Source: Allomuricauda sp. ARW1Y1
GTDB lineage: Bacteria; Bacteroidota; Bacteroidia; Flavobacteriales; Flavobacteriaceae
Direction of reading: 5' to 3'
DNA length: 64,000 bases
Assembly: GCF_013407935.1 (NCBI RefSeq)
Contig: NZ_JACBZU010000006.1
Coordinates: 105,294 to 169,293 of the forward strand
The notes below the pieces were generated by a model that was not told the origin of the DNA, did not search any database, and saw only the letters and a program-made list of their open reading frames with translations. Position numbers and translations under genes: made by a program. Of this stretch, positions 52,206-61,152 are shown piece by piece (position 1 is the first letter of the stretch; each line of letters starts with the position of its first letter).

Positions 52206-54185
52206 ATGGAAATCAATTCATTCCGATTTTTTCATATTAAATTCTTTCTACTATTTCTTTTGATGGGAAATATGGGTTTTTCCCAAACCAAGGAAATGGA
52301 TAGCCTTCAAAACCTCCTGAAAACGGCGGATGACACGACCCAAGTCAACCTACTGAGGCTTTTAGGGATAAAATCCAGATTTATAGACAAGGAGAAAGCG
52401 GTTGCTTACGGGTTACAGAGTCTGGAGAAATCCAAGGAAATTGGTTTTTCGGTAGGTGAGGCCAAAGCGCTTTATTCTTTGGGGCTGACCCATGGCATGA
52501 CCGATAGCTATGCAAGCTCCTTGGAATATCTAAATAAATGTCTTTTGGTAGCAAGGAAAAACAACGACTATAGTCTGGTATGCGATATATACAATTCGAT
52601 GGGCATTGTATACAAGCGAATCGGTGATTATCCTTCTAGCCAGGATAGCTATCTAAAAAGCCTTAAGGTAATCGACTCGTTTGACCTTCAAATAAATGCT
52701 GCTTCGGTTTACATCAATCTTGGGGTTTTACACGATTTGATGGATGAAAAGGAGAAGGCAATTGCCAGCTATCAAAAGGCTCTGGAAATCTACGACGGTC
52801 CAGATCCCGAAGCCATGAAGAACGATGTGGAAGTAAATTTGGCCATCATGAGCTATACGGACGGAGACTACCGAGCAGCCTTGGACAAATTTTTAAAAAT
52901 TGTACCCTATTGGAGCCAAGAGGGAAACAACATCAAATTGTACGACCTGTATAGCAATATTGGGCATTGTTACCTTCAATTGGAGCAATGGGATAATGCT
53001 GAGGAATATCTTTTCAAGGCTCTGGATTTGGCCAATCAACTTTCCCTAAGGCAAGGCCAAGCGTTCGTATACCAAAATTTGGCCAACCTGATGTTGCAAC
53101 AGAACAAGTTGAATCAGGCCATGCGTTACTCGAACGATAACCTCAAAGTCTTGGAAGGTATGGAGGGTGCCTACGAACGGAAAAAAGAGGCACACGAAAA
53201 AGCCTACGAGATTTACCAAGCCTCAGGTCAACTAGAAAAAGCCATTTTCCATTTGAACAAGACGATGGATTATAAGGATAGCCTGATGAACGAGACCAAG
53301 GTAAAGGAGATAGAAAATTTACAAGTAAGGCATGAAGTATACGTGAAAGATCGTGAAATTGAGGCCAACACCTTGGAATTGGCCCTGCTCAACACCCGTG
53401 TAGAACAAAATAGAAAACGAACACTATACCTTATTATCATATCTGCCCTATTGCTTTTTTCAGCTAGCCTGCTCTATTTCCGATATTTGGCAAAGAAAAG
53501 ATCTAATGCCATTCTTTCCGAAAAAAATAGATTGATATCTGAGCAACGAGATACCATAGGCCAAATGAACAGGCAGTTAGAAAAGCGGATGTTACGGGCC
53601 CAGATGAATCCCCATTTTATTTTTAACTCCCTCGGTTCCATACAACACCTCATCAGCACCAACGATAAAAAAGGGGCCCTCACCTATCTCTCCAAGTTTT
53701 CAAAACTGCTTCGTCAGGTGTTGGAAAGTTCGGTGAACATAAGTTTGGTGCTAAGTGAGGAAATAGAGCTGCTAAAAATTTATGTGGAACTGGAAGCTTT
53801 GCGTTTTGACCATTCCTTTTCCTATCAATTTGAAATCGATGAGAATTTGGATATCGATGCCCATGAAGTTCCCATGCTTTTGGTACAGCCTTATATCGAA
53901 AATGCCATCATACACGGATTGATGCCAAAGGAGGGAAACAAGGAGCTTAAGGTATCTTTTACCGATAAAGGAGATACTATCGAATGTGTGATTGAAGACA
54001 ATGGCGTAGGACTGACCCAAACGGAAGCACGAAAATCCAACCGAATATCCCGTGGCATGTCCATTACGGAACGAAGGATACAAGCACTTAAGCAGCACTC
54101 TGCCCAACAATTGGTTAAAATAGAGAACCTTTCCGACGAGAACCGCTCAGGTACCCGTGTAACCATCTTGATCCCGAAAGAATAA
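52206..54185 (+). CDS. TPR sensor histidine kinase, LytS/His_kinase type
   Basis: A 659-residue protein with a signal sequence (to about FSQ, residue 27), about seven TPR units (30-360), one membrane helix (407-425) and a coiled coil. The LytS-type phosphotransfer motif is RAQMNPHFIFNSLGSIQHL (His470), followed by a HATPase (PMLLVQPYIENAIIHGLMPKEG, DNGVGL, GMSITERRIQAL). Such kinases signal to LytTR regulators. The only LytTR gene in the window is 36 kb away, so its partner is not evident. Confidence 0.93.
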   Translation: MEINSFRFFHIKFFLLFLLMGNMGFSQTKEMDSLQNLLKTADDTTQVNLLRLLGIKSRFIDKEKAVAYGLQSLEKSKEIGFSVGEAKALYSLGLTHGMTDSYASSLEYLNKCLLVARKNNDYSLVCDIYNSMGIVYKRIGDYPSSQDSYLKSLKVIDSFDLQINAASVYINLGVLHDLMDEKEKAIASYQKALEIYDGPDPEAMKNDVEVNLAIMSYTDGDYRAALDKFLKIVPYWSQEGNNIKLYDLYSNIGHCYLQLEQWDNAEEYLFKALDLANQLSLRQGQAFVYQNLANLMLQQNKLNQAMRYSNDNLKVLEGMEGAYERKKEAHEKAYEIYQASGQLEKAIFHLNKTMDYKDSLMNETKVKEIENLQVRHEVYVKDREIEANTLELALLNTRVEQNRKRTLYLIIISALLLFSASLLYFRYLAKKRSNAILSEKNRLISEQRDTIGQMNRQLEKRMLRAQMNPHFIFNSLGSIQHLISTNDKKGALTYLSKFSKLLRQVLESSVNISLVLSEEIELLKIYVELEALRFDHSFSYQFEIDENLDIDAHEVPMLLVQPYIENAIIHGLMPKEGNKELKVSFTDKGDTIECVIEDNGVGLTQTEARKSNRISRGMSITERRIQALKQHSAQQLVKIENLSDENRSGTRVTILIPKE

Positions 54186-54191
54186 GTATAA

Positions 54192-55499
54192 TTATACCCT
54201 TACGATATTGGCTCCAATGGCACGCAAACGCTCATCGATGTTTTCGTAGCCGCGGTCAATTTGCTCAATATTGTGAATAGTGGATGTTCCTTTGGCCGAC
54301 AGTGCTGCAATCAAAAGGGAAACACCCGCCCGGATATCTGGCGACACCATGGTGGTGGCCTTTAGGGTGGATTTAAAGTCATGCCCAATAACCGTGGCCC
54401 TATGCGGGTCGCAAAGGATGATTTTAGCCCCCATATCAATAAGCTTGTCCACAAAGAACAATCGGCTTTCAAACATTTTCTGATGAATCAGGACTTCGCC
54501 TCGGGCCTGTGTGGCCGTAACCAAAATAATACTCAATAAATCAGGGGTCAATCCAGGCCATGGCGCATCGGCAATAGTTAGGATAGAACCGTCAATAAAA
54601 TTTTGGATTTCGTATCCATCTTCATGCTTGGGAATAAAAATATCATCGTTTCTTCGCTCTACTGTAATTCCCAGCTTACGGAAAACAGTTGGAATCTGGC
54701 CTAAATCGTCCCAACTCACATTTTTAATGGTCAATTCGCTCTGGGTCATGGCCGCCAGTCCAATCCAGCTACCAATTTCAATCATATCGGGAAGCATGGT
54801 ATGTTCGGTACCTTTTAGCGATTTTACCCCTTCAATGGTCAACAAATTGGAACCGATACCTGAGATTTTGGCCCCCATGCGGTTCAGCATTTTGCACAAC
54901 TGCTGCAAATAGGGCTCACAGGCTGCATTGTAAATGGTTGTGGTACCCTCGGCCAAAACGGCTGCCATCACAATGTTGGCCGTACCGGTTACGGATGCCT
55001 CATCCAACAACATGTAGGTGCCAGTAAGTTTTTCGGCCTCCACACCATAGAAATACTCTTCTTTGTTATATCTAAATTGGGCTCCAAGCTTAATGAAACC
55101 TTCAAAATGGGTATCCAAACGACGTCTTCCTATTTTATCCCCACCAGGTTTGGGGATGTATCCTTTTCCAAAACGGGCCAACAGTGGACCAACCAACATA
55201 ATGGAACCGCGAAGACCTCTTCCATCCTCCTTGAACTTGGCCGATTGCAGATAATCCAGGTTAACGTCATCCGCTTTAAAGGTATAAGAGCCTTTTCCTT
55301 TCTTTTGAATCTTGACGCCTAAATCTTCAAGCAGTGCAATGAGTTTATTGACATCGACAATGTCCGGAATGTTGTTTATGGTAATTTTTTCTTCTGATAG
55401 CAATACGGCACAAAGAATTTGAAGTGCTTCGTTCTTTGCTCCCTGGGGGGTGATTTCACCATGCAACTGGTGGCCGCCCTCTATTCGAAATGTACCCAT
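54192..55499 (-). CDS. murA: UDP-N-acetylglucosamine 1-carboxyvinyltransferase MurA with Asp at the Cys115 site
   Basis: A 435-residue EPSP-synthase-fold enzyme catalysing the first committed step of peptidoglycan synthesis (PEP plus UDP-GlcNAc). Lys22-Asn23 (GAKNEAL), GLRGSI and GVSLLIAALSA are conserved. The active-site loop reads PGGDKIGRRRLDTH, so Asp121 replaces the cysteine that is Cys115 in E. coli. Cys-to-Asp MurA enzymes are active but not alkylated by fosfomycin, so target-based resistance is expected. It stands between the LytS-type kinase (6 bp between convergent stops) and DUF4290, with 15 bp to the latter. Confidence 0.95.
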   Translation of the reverse strand: MGTFRIEGGHQLHGEITPQGAKNEALQILCAVLLSEEKITINNIPDIVDVNKLIALLEDLGVKIQKKGKGSYTFKADDVNLDYLQSAKFKEDGRGLRGSIMLVGPLLARFGKGYIPKPGGDKIGRRRLDTHFEGFIKLGAQFRYNKEEYFYGVEAEKLTGTYMLLDEASVTGTANIVMAAVLAEGTTTIYNAACEPYLQQLCKMLNRMGAKISGIGSNLLTIEGVKSLKGTEHTMLPDMIEIGSWIGLAAMTQSELTIKNVSWDDLGQIPTVFRKLGITVERRNDDIFIPKHEDGYEIQNFIDGSILTIADAPWPGLTPDLLSIILVTATQARGEVLIHQKMFESRLFFVDKLIDMGAKIILCDPHRATVIGHDFKSTLKATTMVSPDIRAGVSLLIAALSAKGTSTIHNIEQIDRGYENIDERLRAIGANIVRV

Positions 55500-55514
55500 G
55501 TATTACTTTGGAGT

Positions 55515-56162
55515 TTAATATCTTTTTTTACGACCTCTTTGACTTTTTTTGCCCCGATTATTGCTGGTGTTCGAACGGCTGGGCCTATTTTTCAAAAACT
55601 GTCCGCTCTCCGTCAAACTCTCATCGCTCTTGGCCAAATCAATCTGACCATCACTGAGCTCTTTCAAGTGATTAAAAATTACGGTGTCCTCTACGGTATC
55701 CTTGTTCCATGTCAAATAACACTTTTTCATGTGGTTGGCAATGGCATATTCCAAGCCAGACCGCATATCGCCCTTTTCCCAATTTACCGCCACATCAATC
55801 ATCCGTTTGATGTTGTTTCCATAAAAACGGTACTTGGGATGGTTCTGAGGATATTCCAAGGGTTCAGGACGCTGCTGCAAGGTCTCTTTGGAGGTTATGG
55901 GAAAGGGAGAGTCCACATCCAATTTAAAATCGGACATAATGAAAAGCTGGTCCCAAAGTTTGTGCTGAAAATCCGGCACGTCCCTCAAATGGGGCTGCAA
56001 ATTACCCATAACACTAATAATGGATTGTGCCACTCGGTTTCGTTCATCACGATCTTCGATGGCTACGGCATGGTCCACCATTTTTTGAAAATGGCGCCCA
56101 TATTCGGGAATAAAAAGCTTTGGACGCTCTGTATTGTATTCTAGGGTATATACTTCGTTCAA
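55515..56162 (-). CDS. DUF4290 family protein
   Basis: A 215-residue protein from TTG at 56162; no ATG fits, and the conserved core starts only nine residues in. The family signature is EYNTERPKLFIPEYGRHFQKMVDHA and ISVMGNLQPHLRDVPDFQHKLWDQLF, followed by a very basic, disordered tail (SQRGRKKRY). DUF4290 is nearly restricted to Bacteroidota and has no known function. The basic tail suggests nucleic-acid contact. The gene lies 15 bp upstream of murA on the same strand and is probably co-transcribed with it. Confidence 0.9.
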   Translation of the reverse strand: MNEVYTLEYNTERPKLFIPEYGRHFQKMVDHAVAIEDRDERNRVAQSIISVMGNLQPHLRDVPDFQHKLWDQLFIMSDFKLDVDSPFPITSKETLQQRPEPLEYPQNHPKYRFYGNNIKRMIDVAVNWEKGDMRSGLEYAIANHMKKCYLTWNKDTVEDTVIFNHLKELSDGQIDLAKSDESLTESGQFLKNRPSRSNTSNNRGKKSQRGRKKRY

Positions 56163-56244
56163 ACTACTGGATTTTGTGAATTGATAATTGGAAAGTCAAA
56201 CTGATAACGAGTGCAAATTAAGAAAATTATGGCAAATTAAGGAC

Positions 56245-56532
56245 CTACAGGGAAATAACACCTTCCACAACGGAAACTTCCTTGTACTTTTGGATAACTT
56301 CGTCCGGATTCTTCAAATGTACGGTAATGGACAAGCTGGTGTACGTCCCCTTTTTGCTCTTTTTGGATTCTATCACCGCCCCTGTATTATCGAAAATGTC
56401 CTGGATTTGCGATATTTTGGCCTCCTCTGTGGGAACAATAAATTTGTAGAGGTAGGTTGATGGCCAACTCGTGGTCTCCAACAACTGCTCCTTTAACTTC
56501 GCGTAAAATTCTTCCGTCTCTTTCTTATCCAT
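56245..56532 (-). CDS. DUF493 family protein (YbeD-like)
   Basis: A 95-residue protein with the beta-alpha-beta-beta-alpha-beta pattern of DUF493/YbeD (WPSTYLYKFIVPTEEAKISQI, KGTYTSLSITVHLKNPDEV). The fold is ACT-like and has been suggested to act as a regulatory ligand-binding unit, without direct proof. It is divergent from the AAA ATPase gene (about 90 bp) and upstream of DUF4290-murA on the same strand. Confidence 0.87.
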   Translation of the reverse strand: MDKKETEEFYAKLKEQLLETTSWPSTYLYKFIVPTEEAKISQIQDIFDNTGAVIESKKSKKGTYTSLSITVHLKNPDEVIQKYKEVSVVEGVISL

Positions 56533-56621
56533 ACCGCAATTTTATACAAATATATGGCTTACCCTTCAATTTTTTTTCCTTGGGGCGATTTCATTACTTT
56601 GTACCATCAATTCTAAGGTCT

Positions 56622-57185
56622 TTGGGAAAAAACAAGGTAGTTATAACGGGAGCTCCCGGAACTGGGAAGACGTCCATAGTAAACGGTTTGGAACAGAGAG
56701 GTTTTCACTGCTTTCACGAAATCATTCGGGATATGACCTCCAAAGCGAAGCAGGAAGGGCAATCGGAACACCATATTTCCAATCCGCTGGTGTTTGTGGA
56801 CGATGCCTTGCAGTTCAATAAAGACTTGCTGGAAGGTAGGACGTCCCATTACCGACAATCAAAGCACATCAATGCGCCCATCAGCTTTTTTGACAGGGGC
56901 ATTCCCGATGTGCTCGCCTATATGGATTTTTTCGACCAAGCATATGACGACTATTTTATTTCCCATGCCGAGAACCATAGATATGATTCCGTTTTTATAG
57001 TTCCGCCTTGGAAAGAAATCTATGTTTCCGATAACGAGCGTTTGGAAACTTTTGAGGAAGCGGAAAACATCCACCATTCCTTGCTTAAAATTTATACCCA
57101 ATTTGGCTATAACCCCATCGAAGTGCCAAAAGATGATGTCCTAAATCGGATTGATTTTATTTTGGAAACACTTAAAATAACATAG
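56622..57185 (+). CDS. AAA_28-type P-loop ATPase
   Basis: A 187-residue P-loop protein; I choose TTG at 56622, since an earlier start would run into the divergent DUF493 gene. Walker A is GAPGTGKTS near residue 10, and an EIIRD switch-like region follows. The acidic/aromatic segments FDRGIPDVLAYMDFF and IFIVPPWKEIY resemble AAA_28 (kinase-like) proteins and NadR-type ribosylnicotinamide kinases. The substrate is unknown. Its stop overlaps the recQ start (TAGTG), so the two are translationally coupled. Confidence 0.8.
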   Translation: MGKNKVVITGAPGTGKTSIVNGLEQRGFHCFHEIIRDMTSKAKQEGQSEHHISNPLVFVDDALQFNKDLLEGRTSHYRQSKHINAPISFFDRGIPDVLAYMDFFDQAYDDYFISHAENHRYDSVFIVPPWKEIYVSDNERLETFEEAENIHHSLLKIYTQFGYNPIEVPKDDVLNRIDFILETLKIT

Positions 57186-59077
57186 TGCACAAGAACATCA
57201 CAAGCGTTTTACAACAATACTGGGGATATGATGATTTTAGGGGTTCCCAGAGGAAAATCATTGATACGGTCATTTCTGAGCAAGATGTACTCGCCCTTAT
57301 GCCTACCGGTGGCGGAAAATCCATTTGTTACCAAGTGCCTGCACTGGCCATGGAAGGTATTTGTATTGTGGTCTCACCTTTGGTGGCCCTGATCCAAGAT
57401 CAGGTGGCCCAATTAAAAAAGAGAAATATCAAGGCAATCGCCTTGACCGGGGGCATCCGTTCCAACGAAGTAAACGACTTGTTGGACAATTGTGTGTTTG
57501 GCAACTACAAATTCCTATACCTATCCCCAGAACGCTTACAGCAGACCGTGGTAAGGGAACGCATTCAGCAGATGAACGTGAATCTTATTGCGATTGACGA
57601 GGCACATTGTATCTCCCAGTGGGGAAACGACTTTAGGCCTGCTTATTTGGAATGCTCCATTTTAAAGGAATTGGCTCCTCAAACTCCTATGATTGCTCTT
57701 ACGGCGACAGCTACGCCCCGTGTTGTGGATGACATTGTGGAGAATTTGGAATTGAAAGAGGTCCGTATTTTTAAAGATTCGTTTTCCCGCTCCAACATCG
57801 CATTCAAGGTAAGGCGTTCGGAGGACAAATTGTACCAGCTCAAAAAATACATGGGAAAAATCCCGGGAAGCGGCATCGTCTATGTACGTTCCCGGAAAAT
57901 GTCCATCTCCTTGGCCAACTTTTTGATCAACAACGGGGTATCGGCTTCTTTTTACCATGGAGGCATTCCCAAATCGGACAAGGAGGAAAAACTCAATCGT
58001 TGGTTGGATGGCAAAGACAGGGTCATGGTGGCCACCAATGCCTTTGGCATGGGGGTGGATAAACCAGATGTGCGCTTGGTGATCCATTACCAGATACCCG
58101 ACAGTTTGGAAAGCTATTTTCAGGAGGCGGGACGCGCTGGTAGGGATGGAGAGCCTTCAACGGCCATCATCCTAACCTCCAAAGAAGATGCGGATAGGGC
58201 CAAACAGCAGTTTTTGTCCACCCTACCCGATGTGGGTTTTGTGAAAACCGTTTATTCCAAGCTCAACAACTATTTTCAGATTTCCTACGGAGAGCTTATT
58301 TCGGAACCTCTGGCTTTCAAGTTCAATGAGTTTTGTTCGCGATATGCGTTTAATCCCAACATGGCGTTCAATGCCCTTCGTATTTTAGATCAAAATTCCG
58401 TGCTATCGTTGGCCGAAAACTTTAAGGAGAAAACTACGCTTCAATTTGTAGCTTCCAAGGCCGAAATATTCAATTACCTGGACAAAAACCGTAAAACGGC
58501 CACCATCATTCAAACCATTTTACGGACCTACGGTGGTATTACGGATTATGAGACCAAGATCAATCTGTATATGCTGTCGCAAAAAACGGGCACTGGCGAG
58601 GAACGTTTAAAGCAACTATTACAGCAACTGGCGGACGATAACATTGCGGAATACCACAACCATAGTTCCGATTTGGAAATTACCTTTTTAGTGCCCCGTG
58701 AAGACGACCATACCATCAACCCGTTTGCCAAAAAAATAAAGGATTTCAACCAGGTGAAGGTGGATAATATGGCCGCTATGTTGGGGTACATTGCCAATCA
58801 GAAAATGTGCCGTAGTGTTTACCTACTGAATTATTTTGGCGAAAAGTCCGCCGAAAAGTGCGGCACTTGCGATATTTGCACAAAGAAGGCCAAAGTATCC
58901 TCTCCACACGACTTGGAACAAAAAATTCTGGAACTCTTGGAAATTCGCCCCCATTCCTCCAGACAGTTGGAACGCGTCACGGGAACAAGTGAAAAAGAAC
59001 TTTTGAACCTGCTCGAGCGGTTGCTGGAAAATGGATTGGTCTCGATAAACATTAAGAATGAGTACATCAAAACATAA
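57185..59077 (+). CDS. RecQ family ATP-dependent DNA helicase lacking an HRDC domain
   Basis: A 630-residue helicase with GTG start. SF2 motifs are MPTGGGKSICYQ (Walker A), AIDEAHCISQWG (DEAH), TATATPRV, VRSRKM and QEAGRAGRDGEPS (motif VI). The RQC zinc site uses MCRSVYLLNYFGE...CGTCDIC near the C-terminus and a winged-helix tail completes it. The HRDC domain of E. coli RecQ is missing, as in the second RecQ-like family of Bacteroidota. It acts in recombination and replication-fork repair. Its 3' end overlaps fmt by 20 bp. Confidence 0.93.
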   Translation: MHKNITSVLQQYWGYDDFRGSQRKIIDTVISEQDVLALMPTGGGKSICYQVPALAMEGICIVVSPLVALIQDQVAQLKKRNIKAIALTGGIRSNEVNDLLDNCVFGNYKFLYLSPERLQQTVVRERIQQMNVNLIAIDEAHCISQWGNDFRPAYLECSILKELAPQTPMIALTATATPRVVDDIVENLELKEVRIFKDSFSRSNIAFKVRRSEDKLYQLKKYMGKIPGSGIVYVRSRKMSISLANFLINNGVSASFYHGGIPKSDKEEKLNRWLDGKDRVMVATNAFGMGVDKPDVRLVIHYQIPDSLESYFQEAGRAGRDGEPSTAIILTSKEDADRAKQQFLSTLPDVGFVKTVYSKLNNYFQISYGELISEPLAFKFNEFCSRYAFNPNMAFNALRILDQNSVLSLAENFKEKTTLQFVASKAEIFNYLDKNRKTATIIQTILRTYGGITDYETKINLYMLSQKTGTGEERLKQLLQQLADDNIAEYHNHSSDLEITFLVPREDDHTINPFAKKIKDFNQVKVDNMAAMLGYIANQKMCRSVYLLNYFGEKSAEKCGTCDICTKKAKVSSPHDLEQKILELLEIRPHSSRQLERVTGTSEKELLNLLERLLENGLVSINIKNEYIKT

Positions 59078-60020
59078 TTCGCTTCGTATCGTATTTATGG
59101 GTACCCCCGATTTTGCGGTGGGCAGCCTAAAACAACTTTTGGAAGCTGGCTTTAAAGTGGTGGGTGTAATTACCGCCCCGGATAGGCCAGCGGGAAGGGG
59201 GCGCAAGCTCCAAGAGTCAGCCGTGAAACAATTCGCTGTTAAACACCAATTAAAGGTATTACAGCCGACTAACTTAAAGGACGAGGCATTTTTGGAGGAT
59301 CTCAAAAGCCTTGATGCCAACCTTCAAGTAGTGGTCGCTTTTCGGATGCTGCCCAAAGTGGTCTGGCAAATGCCCGCGTATGGCACCTTTAACCTTCATG
59401 CTTCGCTCCTGCCCCAATATCGGGGTGCAGCTCCCATTAATTGGGCAATCATCAATGGTGAAACGGAAACAGGGGTAACTACATTCTTTATTGATGAAAA
59501 GATAGATACCGGGAACATCATTCTTCAAAAAGGAGCCAACATACGGCCAGAGGACAATGCCGGAGACCTGCACGACAGGTTGATGGAACTGGGCGCCCAT
59601 TTGGTCGTGGATACCTGCAAACAGATTGAAGCGGGGACCGTGTCCCTACAAAAACAGGATGAGAGCATGGAATTAAAGCCCGCTCCAAAAATCCATAAGG
59701 ATACCTGCCGAATCGATTGGAATAGTTCCATGATGGATATTTACAATCATATTCGGGGGTTGAGTCCATATCCAGGGGCATGGACGGAGTTGGTGAACGA
59801 TGGAAAAGCAGAACCCATGAAGATTTTCAGGACCAAAATGGAGACCTCCGAACACGACTACATCGTTGGAAAACTGGTGGTAGGAAAAAAATCGCTCAAG
59901 GTTGCGGTTAAAGAGGGGTACCTAAACTTGTTGGAATTACAGCTTCCCGGCAAACGAAGAATGCAGGTAAACGAAGTTTTGAATGGGCTAAATCTGGAAA
60001 AAGAGGCACATCTTCGCTAA
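59058..60020 (+). CDS. fmt: Methionyl-tRNA formyltransferase
   Basis: A 320-residue protein. The N-terminal formyltransferase domain has MGTPDFAVGSLK, the SLLPQYRGAAPINWAIINGE loop (Asn/His/Asp active site) and TGVTTFFIDEKIDTG. The C-terminal OB-like domain follows (about 210-310). It formylates Met on initiator tRNA with 10-formyl-THF. The ATG at 59058 lies within recQ, so fmt is translationally coupled to it; this gene order is a conserved pattern in Flavobacteriaceae as far as I recall. Confidence 0.95.
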   Translation: MSTSKHNSLRIVFMGTPDFAVGSLKQLLEAGFKVVGVITAPDRPAGRGRKLQESAVKQFAVKHQLKVLQPTNLKDEAFLEDLKSLDANLQVVVAFRMLPKVVWQMPAYGTFNLHASLLPQYRGAAPINWAIINGETETGVTTFFIDEKIDTGNIILQKGANIRPEDNAGDLHDRLMELGAHLVVDTCKQIEAGTVSLQKQDESMELKPAPKIHKDTCRIDWNSSMMDIYNHIRGLSPYPGAWTELVNDGKAEPMKIFRTKMETSEHDYIVGKLVVGKKSLKVAVKEGYLNLLELQLPGKRRMQVNEVLNGLNLEKEAHLR

Positions 60021-60122
60021 AGCCTTGCTATGATTGGGCTGGGAAAAGTTGTCGTTTTTTTCCCACTTTATCAACAAACGTTTCAAGTTATCAACAAAAA
60101 CCCCTATTTCCCTTGGTTTTAC

Positions 60123-60152
60123 TTGCGTGAGACCCAAATCCATATAAATTTG
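60123..60152 (+). promoter_or_regulatory. Bacteroidota-type promoter of the HU gene
   Basis: TTG (60123-60125), a 19-bp spacer and TAAATTTG (60145-60152) form a complete promoter match, 44 bp before the HU ATG. Confidence 0.8.
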
Positions 60153-60196
60153 TTCAGCATTAAAATTATATTAACAACAATTAATTTAATTCCATT

Positions 60197-60469
60197 ATGA
60201 ACAAAACAGAATTAATCGATGCTATGGCAGCTGATGCTGGCATCACTAAGGCAGCAGCAAAAAAAGCATTGGAATCTTTCTTGGGAAATGTAGAAGGAAC
60301 GCTTAAAAAAGGAGACAGAGTTTCCTTGGTAGGTTTTGGTTCTTGGTCAGTTTCTAAAAGAAGCGCTAGAGAAGGTAGAAATCCACAGACTGGAGCTACT
60401 ATTAAGATTGCCGCTAAGAACGTTGTAAAGTTCAAAGCAGGTGCTGAATTGAGCAGTGCAGTAAACTAA
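60197..60469 (+). CDS. HU family DNA-binding protein
   Basis: A 90-residue histone-like protein. It has the HU/IHF helix pair at the N-terminus (MNKTELIDAMAADAGITKAAAKKAL), the beta-saddle GDRVSLVGFGSWSVSKRSAREGRNPQTG and the C-terminal KNVVKFKAGAELSSAVN. It binds DNA non-specifically and shapes the nucleoid. It has its own complete TTG-N19-TAAATTTG promoter and a hairpin terminator, so it is a single-gene unit. Confidence 0.97.
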   Translation: MNKTELIDAMAADAGITKAAAKKALESFLGNVEGTLKKGDRVSLVGFGSWSVSKRSAREGRNPQTGATIKIAAKNVVKFKAGAELSSAVN

Positions 60470-60492
60470 TCAATTTATGTATTGAATATACG

Positions 60493-60519
60493 AAAGCACT
60501 CCTTTTGGGGTGCTTTTTT
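60493..60519 (+). terminator. Rho-independent terminator of the HU gene
   Basis: Arms aaagcactcc and ggggtgcttt (one T-G pair) with a T-only loop, followed by a run of T residues. It lies 24 bp after the HU stop. Confidence 0.88.
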
Positions 60520-60542
60520 AGTTGATAACAGCTTTGTTTTTT

Positions 60543-60572
60543 TTGCATATGTTGAATAATATGTTAAATTTA
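60543..60572 (+). promoter_or_regulatory. Promoter of the YqgE gene
   Basis: TTG (60543-60545), a 19-bp spacer and TAAATTTA (60565-60572) precede the ATG at 60592 by 19 bp. The -7 box differs from TAnnTTTG only in the last base. Confidence 0.6.
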
Positions 60573-60591
60573 GAAACATGAATTCAGGTAA

Positions 60592-61152
60592 ATGGTAACT
60601 CAGAAGCCAAAAAAGGGGAATTTACTTGTTGCGGAACCTTCGCTGACCGGCGATGTTTCTTTCAATAGATCTGTTGTACTTATTGCCGAACACAACCACG
60701 AAGGTTCGGTCGGGTTTATTTTGAACAAGCCTCTCGACTACACCATTTGCGACTTGGTCTCGGACATAACCATTCCCTTCCAAGTGTTCAATGGTGGCCC
60801 CGTAGAGCAGGACAACCTTTATTTTATCCACAAGGTGCCCCATTTGATAGAAAACAGTATCGAGATTTCCGATGGGATTTTCTGGGGTGGTAATTTTGAA
60901 GTGACCATAGAACTCATCAACAATGGAACCATCACCGAACAGGATATCCGATTCTTTTTAGGGTATTCCGGATGGGGAACCAGTCAATTGGACCAAGAAC
61001 TCTCGTCCAAATCATGGGTGGTACTGCCCAACGAATACGAAAGCAGTATTCTAGAAAAAGCCGCTAACGCCTTCTGGAAAGAAAAAATGGTGGAATTGGG
61101 CGGCGACTACCTGCTTTGGTCCAATGCTCCCGAAAACCCTTCACTCAACTAG
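60592..61152 (+). CDS. YqgE/AlgH family protein
   Basis: A 186-residue protein recognised by KGNLLVAEPSLTGDVSFNRSVVLIAEHNHEGSVGFILNKPL and by FNGGPVEQDNLYFIHK and FLGYSGWGTSQLDQEL. The YqgE/AlgH fold is known, but its biochemical role is not; AlgH affects transcription in Pseudomonas. Its stop overlaps the convergent aminotransferase gene by 4 bp. Confidence 0.93.
   Translation: MVTQKPKKGNLLVAEPSLTGDVSFNRSVVLIAEHNHEGSVGFILNKPLDYTICDLVSDITIPFQVFNGGPVEQDNLYFIHKVPHLIENSIEISDGIFWGGNFEVTIELINNGTITEQDIRFFLGYSGWGTSQLDQELSSKSWVVLPNEYESSILEKAANAFWKEKMVELGGDYLLWSNAPENPSLN

Noticed and set aside
52051..52263. Plus-strand membrane-like frame between the pirin gene and the LytS-type kinase gene
   Set aside because: It starts inside the pirin gene and runs into the kinase gene in another frame. 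The hydrophobicity comes from an AT-rich gap and I see no support for translation.
55419..56144. Plus-strand frame opposite murA and DUF4290
   Set aside because: It spans two genes on the other strand, both recognised families, and its translation shows no conserved motif.
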